Positions 55,419 to 64,000 of a stretch of DNA of 64,000 nt are shown here, piece by piece. The notes under the pieces were generated by a model that worked only from the letters and a program-made list of their open reading frames with translations, searched no databases and was not told where the DNA came from. The stretch is from positions 1 to 64,000 of the forward strand of contig JANVAS020000203.1 in the NCBI GenBank assembly GCA_027563935.2, read 5' to 3'. Source of the stretch: Costus lasius. Its lineage: Eukaryota; Streptophyta; Magnoliopsida; Zingiberales; Costaceae. Position numbers and translations under genes: made by a program. Every line of letters starts with the position of its first letter. The first letter of the stretch is position 1.

Positions 55419-57252
55419 GCTGATGTTTCATGCTTGTTTATGATTGCCATGATATGTCATATGATCCGTGTATGCGCATTATAATAGATCTATAGGTTAC
55501 ATGCGATTATCTAAGTTGGCGAAAATTCATGATTTGTATAGATGTTATTTTCTCCATTGCGCATGTTGTTGTTGGCGCATGTTTTTGTAAGTTTTTCTAA
55601 AACCTTGATCACATGCGCGTTTCACCTTAGATCTAATGCTCCTACATTAAACCCTTAGATGGGTTATTAGGGTTGAAGTCACCCCCTAGGTTAGATCCAA
55701 ACATGTCTGATCAGACTATCTGACAGCCTGAATGGGTCGACCAGTTAGCACCTTGGCGCATGCCTGTGGTGGCTATAGGTCGACTGCAGACAGGTGTGTA
55801 GCGATGTCTGATTGAGACAACTGATGAACGCACCTGAGTTAGGCCCGGGGTCATGCCCGCTTGCCAGACCTCAGTGTGGTCGTTCAGCCTTGGTGCATGC
55901 ATGGTTGACCTTTTGGTCGACTCAAGTCAGTTAGGACTTGGTGCATGCTAGGGCAGTGGATCTGACTAGGTTGGATGAGTGGATCCCTAGTAATGGACCA
56001 TTGTAAGGTTGTGGGGCAAATAAGGAAAAATTAAAAAAAAAATCGATCCCAAGGGGTTTTTTAAAAATTTATTTTTCCTGACTGGATCACATGATGGTTG
56101 TTGCATCTGCTTGTTTATTTAGTCTTATGTGGGCTGCCCGTTTTTAATGTGTGCTGTGCTGGGGCCTGCGTGCCTGGATTATATGTTGTAAATTAATTTT
56201 CTTTATGTGATCTGCGTATCACAATTTTAATTAATTTATAATGTGAAAGTGACCTGCGTGTCACTCTTGTCTAGATAGTTAAATTTGTAATTTAATTAGA
56301 CAAGAGCACAGAGCACACTTGGCAGAGGCGCATGCAGCAGTGGCTAGACCAGGTGGGAGGTCCAGGGTTCGACTCTGGGACCGGGCGCAAATTCCTGGTG
56401 GGCGCACCTGAGCTGCAATTGGCGCTTGGGCCCTGGGTTGGGCCAGATGAGCAGCTAAAGACCCATAAAGAGCAAGTGTAGACTTAAGTTAGGTTAAGGT
56501 CTCACTAGGGCTATGGGCTTTTACCACAAAAGACACATGCTTTCTTTTATTGCTTTATATTAGAATTGCATGAGTAAATTTATCTTCTGCTATCACCATA
56601 GGAATTGAATGATAGGCAAGAAGATAAAAGACCGTTAAAATCCAACGATTAAATATCAAGCTCGTAAGCCTTCTGACGCGAAACCTCACTGTTCTGATTA
56701 TCGTTGGAGCCGTGTTGTACCCACTCAGTGGGCACGTCCATCTATCTTCAGACGGTGCGGGATTACACCTGTGTGTTACAGAGCAGGGATTTATCCCTTC
56801 TCGTTGCTCAGCATAGCACATGGTGGTCCAGGGAGTAGGTCGGGTCAGCTTGACCGTGTAGGCTACATATGTGGCGCATATGGTAGCACATGGAGGCAGC
56901 CATCTGTGGGGTCAGAGATTGTGTTGTACCAACTCAGTTGGCACAGTCTGCTGGACTGCCCAGATGAAGGGGAATCGCACGGGTTGGCGATCGGCAGGGA
57001 CTGCCTACCAGAAACTAGTGCTTGTACTCTCTGTGCATCTTATCTCGCCTGAGCGGGACGCGGAGACCAAGTATGAAATCTGGATCCCATCTCACTAAAA
57101 GAGTTCTACTCTTTCGGGCTGTTTTGCTGGATTTTTCACGCCTGATAAAATAGTGAGAAAAAGAATCTTTCTTAAGTCCTGATTGATTCTTATACATTGA
57201 TACTGACCTTGCTGTTCTTGCATTGTTGTAGATACCTGCAGCAACGAACACC
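55419..57252 (+). other. Copia-2 untranslated leader
   Basis: About 1.8 kb. The first kilobase is diverged from copia-1; the part from about 56580 to the ATG is highly conserved and includes the twin hairpins (56711-56736, 56918-56947). In hairpin 2 the outer stem reads ATTGTG/CACAGT, keeping pairing through one G-U. TTGATACTGACC and TTGTAG before the ATG are also conserved. Confidence 0.7.
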
Positions 57253-60200
57253 ATGAACTTCAATGTGCGATCCCTACTGGAAAGAGAGAAGTTTGCTGGG
57301 CCGAACTTCTCTGACTGGTTTGGACACCTTAAGATCGTTCTTAAGGCAGAGAGGAAACTGTATGTCCTCGAGACGGCGATACCGCCGCAGCCCGCTCCGA
57401 ACGCCGCAAGGGCGGTTCGGGAAGCCTATGAAAAGCACGTCAATGATAGCATTGATGTCGCTTGCCTGATGTTAGCGTCTATGACGCCACCGCTGCAGCG
57501 TCAGTATGAGGACATGTCGGCTAGAGACATGATTACAAACCTCAAGATGTTGTATGCTGCACAGGCGAGGACTGAACGCTATAATTTGACGAAGCTCTTC
57601 TTTTAGAGCAAACTGGCTGAAGGGAGCCCAGTGGGAGCTCACGTGCTCAAGATGATTGGGCACAAGGAGGCTCTAGAGAAACTGGGGCATACCATCAACC
57701 AGGAGCTTGCTGTGGACATTATTCTGCAGTCTCTCCCGCCATCATTCGACGCGTTCATTATTAATTTTAATATGAACAAAATCGATTGTACTCCGGCAGA
57801 GCTGCTGAATATGCTCTTGACCACTGAGGAAACTCTGAAGGGTAAGCCTTCAACCTCTGTCTTGATGGTTCCTTCCAGGAACAAGAAGAAGGGGAAGAAG
57901 GGCAAGGCCCCGGTCAAGAATTACAGCAAGGCTCTGAAGCAGAAGGTGAAGCGGTCTAAGGAATACAGGTGTTTCCACTGTGGCCAGCTGGGTCACTGGA
58001 AAAAGGACTGTAAAGCGCTCCAAGGAGATAAGAGGGGAAGCTTTGCTTCTGGCTCAGGTATATTCGTGACTGAGGTCATGTATTCTTCTTCTGTATCATG
58101 GGTGTTGGACACTGCATGTGGAGTTCACATTTGTTCAAATGTGCAGGAACTCAAGAGAAGAAGGCAGGTGGGACAGCATGAGGTGGACCTACGCGTTGGA
58201 AACGGGGCACGGGTTGCTGCTGTTGCTGTAGGAGACTACTTCATTACTTTACCATCTGGAATTGTATTGGAACTAAACAGTTGTTATTTTGTTCCCAGTA
58301 TAACTAAAAATATTATCTCCATTCCTGCTCTTGTCAGGAAGGGGTTTTCCTTTGAATGCAATATTTCAAAGTGTGTTTTGTCATATGATAATATTGTTTA
58401 TGCAACTGGTTCAATTAATAATGGGTTATTCATGTTGGACATGGAAAGTTCTATACAGAATGTTGATATTAAGAAAGCCAAGTATGCTGATGACAGCACC
58501 TTGCTATGGCATAGTCGTTTAGGCCATATTAACGAGAAACGCATTAAGCGGTTGCATGATCATGGACTGCTGGGATCATTCTCCTATAAGGAGATTGATA
58601 CATGCAAAGCTTGTTTGATGGGTAAAATGACGAAGTCACCTTTTCCTAATAAAGGTCAAAGGGCTTCAGGTTTACTTGACCTCATACACAGTGATGTGTG
58701 TGGGCCATTTAGTAAACATGCCAGAGGTGGCTATCAGTACTTCATTACATTTACTGATGATTTCAGTAGATATGGGTATGTCTATCTGATGAGACATAAG
58801 AGTGAATCTTTTGACAAGTTCAAAGAGTTCAAGAATGAAGTACAAAATCAGCTAGGCCGTAATATCAAGGCACTTCGCTCAGATCGAGGTGGTGAATACC
58901 TAAGTCATGCATTTACTAACTATCTAAAGGAGTGTGGGATTATCTCACAGCTCACTCCACCAGGAACACCGCAATGGAATGGTGTGTCCGAGAGGAGAAA
59001 TAGAACGTTACTTGATATGGTTCGTTCTATGATGAGTCAGGCTACTCTTCCATACTCCTTTTGGGGTTTTGCGCTGGAAACAGCTGCAAAGGTACTAAAC
59101 CGAGTGCCATCCAAGGCAGTTTCAAAGGCGCCATATGAGTTATGGTATGGGAAACAGCCGAGCTTGACATTTATCAGGATCTGGGGTTGCGAGGCTTATG
59201 TTAAAAAGCTCGCCTCTGGGAAACTAGAGAGCAGATCTGACAAATGTATCTTTGTCGGTTACCCTAAGGAAACTAAGGGTTATTATTTCTTCGATCCCAA
59301 TGAGAACAAGGTTTTTGTTGCTCGGACGGCCATATTTCTTGAGAAGGAGTTTCTTCTGCAAGAGGCCAGTGGGAGAGAAATAAAGCTGGATGAGAATCCA
59401 GAAGAAGGACAAAGTGATCAAGCACAGTTGGATGAGCCTGAGCCGGTAGAACAGGTTATTGAACAACCTGAGGCTCAGACATCACGGGAACCGCGAAGAT
59501 CGGGTAGGATTCGTCGACAGCCTGAGCGCTATGACGGAGTCTACATCATTGACAATGATGAACCCCTTACTTATGCGGATGCGGTCAGTGGACCAGAGTC
59601 AGCGAGATGGCTTGAGGCTATGCGCGCCGAGATGGACTCCATGTCAGATAACCAAGTCTGGGATTTGGTTGATCCGCCTCCGGGAGTTATCCCTATAGGC
59701 TGTAAATGGATCTTCAAGAAGAAGATTGACATGGATGGTAACGTAGTTACCTATAAAGGCAGGCTAGTTGCGAAAGGTTTCAAACAAATCTACGGGATAG
59801 ATTATGATGAAACTTTCTCACCTGTAGCCATGTTTAAGTCTATTCGGATTCTTTTCGCGATAGCTGCATATTATGATTATGAGATTTGGCAGATGGATGT
59901 GAAAACAGCTTTCCTTAATGGAAATCTGGATGAGGATGTGTATATGACACAACCAGAAGGTTTCACTAATCCAGCAGATCGTCATAAAATATGCAAGTTA
60001 AAGAAGTCCATTTATGGACTTAAACAAGCATCAAGAAGCTGGAATATTCGTTTTGATGAATCAGTTACTGAATTTGGTTTCATCAAGAACGAGGATGACC
60101 CGTGTGTATATAAGAGGTTTAGTGGGAGCGTGATTACTTTCCTAGTCCTCTACGTCGATGATATCTTGATCATTGGAAACGACATTCCTGAAATGCATGC

Positions 60201-61134
60201 TGTTAAGGCATGGCTGAGGAAATGTTTCCAGATGAAAGATCTAGGAGAAGCAGCCTATGTGTTAGGTGTGAAGATCTACAGGGATAGATCTAAGAGGCTT
60301 CTCGGGCTGTGCCAGAGTACTTACATCGATAAGGTCCTGGAGAGATTTCACTTAGAGAATTCTAAGCGAGGATATCTTCCAGTCAGACATGGTCTGAATC
60401 TTTCTAAGAGTCAGTGTCCACAAACACAGACTGAGAAAGATGAAATGAACAATACGCCTTATGCTTCGGCTATTGGTTCTATAATGTATGCGATGTTGTG
60501 TACTCGCCCAGACGTTGCTTACGGGTTAAGCGTAACCAGTCGTTACCAGAGTAATCCAGGTATGGCGCACTGGATTGCAGTCAAGAACATTTTAAAATAT
60601 CTGCGGAGGACCAAAGATATGTTCTTGATATATGGTGGTCAGGAAGAACTCAGTATTGAAGGATATACTGACGCTTCGTTCCAGTCTGACCAGGATGATT
60701 TCCGATCGCAATCAGGCTATGTTTTTAGCTTGAATGGAGGTGCAGTGGTGTGGAAAAGTTTCAAACAGTCAACTGTTGCTGATTCCACAACAGAAGCCGA
60801 GTATGTTGCAGCCTCGGAAGCATCCAAGGAGGCAGTGTGGATTCGTAAGTTCGTGAGAGAACTTGGTGTCGTTCCTTCGTGTGCAGATCCTTTGGTTATC
60901 TTCTGTGATAACACTGGAGCAATCGCACAGGCAAAGGAACCACGGTCGCACCAGAAGTCCAAGCACATACAGAGACGGTTTCATTTGATCAGGGAGATCA
61001 TAGATCGTGGCGAGATCAAAGTATGCAAGGTTCATACAGATGACAATCTGGCAGACCCGCTTACCAAGCCTCTGGCGCAGCAGAAGCATGAGAAGCACTG
61101 TAATAATATGGGTTTGAGATTTCTCAACCATTAG
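57253..61134 (+). pseudogene. gag-pol: Copia-2 Gag-Pol, one nonsense codon in gag
   Basis: Same domain order as the copia-1 polyprotein: gag, knuckle CFHCGQLGHWKKDC, protease LDTAC, integrase HSRLGH and SDRGGEY, RT YVDDIL, RNase H STTEAEY. A TAG at 57604-57606 (codon 118) replaces CAG found in copia-1, ending translation inside gag. The frame is then open to the natural stop at 61134. A downstream ATG at 57631 could start a shorter product but would lack the gag N-terminus. Non-autonomous unless supplied in trans. Confidence 0.93.
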
Positions 61135-61143
61135 ATTAAGTGC

Positions 61144-61154
61144 AAGTGGGAGAT
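61144..61154 (+). other. Copia-2 polypurine tract
   Basis: AAGTGGGAGAT directly before the LTR start TGTTGGGG at 61155, identical to copia-1. Confidence 0.9.
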
Positions 61155-62840
61155 TGTTGGGGTATGCCCTTAAGGCTAATGTTTGAAGCCTATGGGAATG
61201 TAACAAGTATCATGTAATAAACTCTATGTGTTTATAAAGGCATGGTTGTTATTCAGTTAGCTACATTGTCTGCTGCAATATATGTTCTTCTGAATAATGT
61301 CTCAAAGCTGTTCAGCTGGGCTGACATGCTATTATGTCCTTAGTCGATATATCTTGGTAAACATGAGACAGCCGCGATATGGTTAAGACTAATATGTGTT
61401 CTAATCTTATAGGATGCTTCGAGCATGGAATAAGATGTAGACTCATGGGTACATGGGATGTACTGGACAGACCCTACTAGGATGTTCAATTGTTTGTCAC
61501 AATGTGAATATTCCTTGATTAAGACAAGTGGCACATTTCCTCTGACTTGAGATCACTTGTGTTTTCTAAATGATGATTGTCATTGTTTTGAGGTAGTTCA
61601 ATATCATTTGAAACATAATGATTATAGACTATCTTGGATGGTGAGCTTGAATCAGGTTAGAGCACTAGTGATAGACATAGGATTGCCGTCTCCTTGTTTA
61701 AGGAGTGTGATGTTCTAAAGGGGCCCCCTGGATGAGATGATTGAGAGAGTGTATGGCCATACCCAGGTGACAGTGATCATCTGTTCTAATCATGCTCATC
61801 ATATTGGAGTTACGAGCTTGACAGGCTTGTCCAATAAGAACATCCAGTGGCAAAGGAAATATGTATGCTTTGTGAATTGATTCACACTTGTGCTGTTTTT
61901 GGGTGAAGTCTTGGAAGACTCTTTCCTTGATATCGGGAGACAGTGATGTGTTGCTAGATACCCCTCACTGGTTGTGATAATGTAAATTATCGTTACCGAT
62001 GTTTTAAGGAAACCCTCAGGGTCGCACAATTGATGATATGGCTTACTTAAGTCAGATCGTGTGGACTGAATTGTTTCGGGTTCAGTTTAAAGGGATTTAA
62101 TCTCTGATTGTGAGTGAGATCTGGTCTGATCATGTTTGATTGATTAGGGCTTGAGATCGGTAAGCTTCGATCGAGAGTAGAGATGCTAGATCGGTCAGAT
62201 CAGGAGCATCATAGAGATCAACGGCTAGATCTGGAACCTTAGGGTTTTAATATGATCTAGGCCATGTCGTTTGGTTTATTTGGTAATTGAACCAAAATTA
62301 AATTAAACCAAAATGGTTCAAGCATTGGCGACAAGTTCACTTGGCGTGAACATGTTGGGCGGTTTGTGGTGCTATTTTTAGCAACCATGATCTCCACTTG
62401 GAGAGACTCACGTTCGAAAGAGAGTGCTCTCTCTATTCTCGCCACTTGAACGCATTCCTCTTGGGTTCTTCCGTGGGTGACGACGCCTTGGATTTGGAGG
62501 AGAAATCGGCAAAGAAAAGATCTCTTCATCCCTTTCTCATTTTCGATCAAAGACTTCTTTGGATCTTGCTAGCACAAGGATCGCAAAGAGGAGTAGGCGA
62601 CATCAACTGTGTGCGTCACCTCTGGAGAAGATCTGCTTTGATCTTTGCTTCCTAGGCGCCATTCGAAATGGCTATGGTATGAGTTTTATCTCTTACATGC
62701 AATCGTTTCCATTTGGTTGATCATATCACATGAACCGATTCTTGAAACCCTAATCCGCTGCCCAAAATTTTTATGCGCCACTGCCTAGGGTTTTCGCTCC
62801 CCCTAGAAGGGGACCCCCCTTAGTTTAAGGGGTACTTTCA
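61155..62840 (+). repeat. Copia-2 3' LTR
   Basis: 1686 bp, offset 7435 bases from the 5' LTR, one difference seen. Followed by the TTTGG duplication and the interrupted Ty3 pol frame. Confidence 0.93.
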
Positions 62841-62845
62841 TTTGG

Positions 62846-63778
62846 AGGATCGTGTTCAGCTATTACCTGCACCTATAGGGGAGTTGTTGCAGGAGTACAG
62901 TGATGTAGTGCCGCCGGAGATGCCGAAGGTGTTACCACCTAGGCGCGATATTGACCATGCGATCGAGTTGATCCCAGGGGCTGTTCCACCAGCCCAAGCA
63001 CCTTATCGGATGCCACCTGCTGAGTTAGAGGAACTCAGGAAGCAATTAGATGAATTGCTAGAGTCTGGGTATATCCAGCCTTCGAAAGCACCGTATGGAG
63101 CACCTGTGCTATTCCAGAGGAAGAAGGATGGGTCAATGAGAATGTGTGTTGATTATAGGGCTCTTAACAAGGTGACTGTTAAGAACTCCTATCCTATACC
63201 ATTGATCCAGGATTTGATAGACCGTTTGGTTCATGCAAAGGTCTTTAGTAAGCTTGACCTTCGTTCCGGGTATTGGCAGGTCAGGATAGCAGAAGGGGAT
63301 GAGCCCAAGACCACATGTGTTACACGTTATGGGTCTTATGAGTTTCTGGTGATGCCATTTGGGCTAACCAACGCTCCAGCAACATTTTGCAACTTAATGA
63401 ATAACATCCTACACCCATTTCTTGATAAGTTTGTGGTGGTGTATTTGGATGATATTGTAATATATTCTGAGAGTCTGGAGGAACACACTGAACACTTGAG
63501 GCAGGTGTTGGCAGTATTGAGGGAAAGTCAATTATATCTGAAGTTGGAGAAATGTGACTTTGCCCAGAAGGAGGTTGAATTCTTAGGACACATCGTTGGG
63601 GGTGGACAAGTGAGAATGGATGAGAAGAAGGTGGCGGCAATAGTGGATTGGCCGGCCCCTATCTCAGTTAGCACCCTTAGATCTTTTCTGGGGTTAGCTA
63701 ATTTTTATAGGCGGTTTAACAAGGACTATTCTAAGGTTGTAGCTCCTTTAACCGACCTCTTGAGGAAAGATGTTTCCT
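62846..63778 (+). pseudogene. Reverse transcriptase part of the plus-strand Ty3 element
   Basis: Continuation of 51871-53719 after copia-2; the joint codons read K-M-S-L-E-D-R without a shift. It contains [54 protein letters not shown] and the catalytic YLDDIVIYS (about 63440), then [18 protein letters not shown] and [14 protein letters not shown]. Coding ends at LLRKDVS, where it runs into a SINE. The missing continuation, RNase H, is at 49503. No stop within this piece. Confidence 0.9.
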
Positions 63779-64000
63779 CAAGAGGCTGGGCTTCCTACCC
63801 AGGGGCAATCCCGTGGGCCACCCCACCCGTAACAGGTCTAGGCCCAGCGGGCTAGGTCCCTCCGACCTCACGAATCCCGGTTTGGATCCCCGTTACCCCA
63901 AACAATTCACGTCTGCAGCGGGATTCGACCCCTGTCCATGACCCTCACGAGTCATGACCCTTTAACCATCTGAGCTGCAGCTCAATGGTTAAAGGGTCAT
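63779..64000. mobile_element. Second SINE inverted dimer, cut by window end
   Basis: 63779-63977 is a minus-oriented SINE unit: box B complement GGGATTCGACCCC near 63920, box A complement CTTTAACCATCTGAGC near 63959. The centre GAGCTGCAGCTC is at 63972-63983, and a plus-oriented unit begins (CTCAATGGTTAAAGG) and leaves the window. The centre and its one-base asymmetry are the same as at 39971-39986, but the body differs: it has an extra stretch of about 60 bases (63814-63872) and lacks the tandem TTTGGGGTAACG unit and the A-rich tail. Confidence 0.72.

Larger units (their letters stand above)
53720..62840 (+). mobile_element. Copia-2: full-length Ty1/copia with perfect TTTGG target duplication
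   Basis: Same family as copia-1. LTRs 53720-55405 and 61155-62840, both 1686 bp, with one difference seen (54911 A, 62346 G). TTTGG flanks it at 53715-53719 and 62841-62845. It splits the host element's pol frame, which continues correctly across the insertion. Polyprotein broken by one nonsense codon. Very recent insertion. Confidence 0.95.

Overview
The window is plant nuclear DNA made almost entirely of nested LTR retrotransposons. I see no host gene, rRNA, tRNA gene, CRISPR array or bacterial feature. The plant assignment rests on the lineages (Ty3/gypsy Tekay-, CRM- and Athila-type, Ty1/copia), on primer binding sites complementary to initiator tRNA-Met, and on a tRNA-derived SINE. The species cannot be named. 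The density of young nested insertions suggests a large genome, and three CRM-type sequences make a pericentromeric position possible but unproven.

Layout, left to right. 1-6701: minus-strand Tekay-type element (Tekay-1), cut by the window edge, with its 5' LTR at 3936-6701. 6702-6804: a SINE/LTR chimera. 6805-9109: 3' end of a plus-strand CRM-type element, inserted in a decayed minus-strand Athila element (9110-13451), which itself abuts a minus-strand CRM-type gag-protease fragment (13452-14279). 14280-16270: LTR and leader of a plus-strand copia (copia-4). 16271-19374: LTR and eroded pol of a minus-strand copia (copia-3).

19375-49383: a second Tekay-type insertion, a tandem array with a shared LTR (LTR - gag-pol - LTR - pol fragment). 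Nine bases into its left LTR sits a complete minus-strand CRM element (19384-38818, target duplication ACATC, uninterrupted 1539-residue gag-pol). Inside that element's 3' LTR is a plus-strand copia array (copia-1, 20262-31775, duplication ATTTA/ATTCA, uninterrupted 1293-residue gag-pol). The Tekay 3' LTR also holds a 415-bp near-perfect palindrome of two head-to-head SINE units.

49384-63778: a rearranged plus-strand Ty3/gypsy element of a different family, with one LTR in the middle and both ends broken at the same 19-bp sequence. It is split by a full-length copia (copia-2, 53720-62840, perfect TTTGG duplication, one nonsense codon). 63779-64000: start of another SINE palindrome.

Reading order gives the relative ages: copia-1 is younger than CRM, which is younger than the Tekay array, which is younger than copia-3. 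LTR differences counted by eye agree (about 2 in 1703 bp for copia-1, about 8 in 1600 bp for CRM, 1 in 1686 bp for copia-2). Only the CRM element and copia-1 keep open polyproteins and could be autonomous; the rest are broken. The strongest leads are the SINE inverted dimers, a pair of covarying RNA hairpins in the copia leader, and recurrent CAG-to-TAG nonsense changes.
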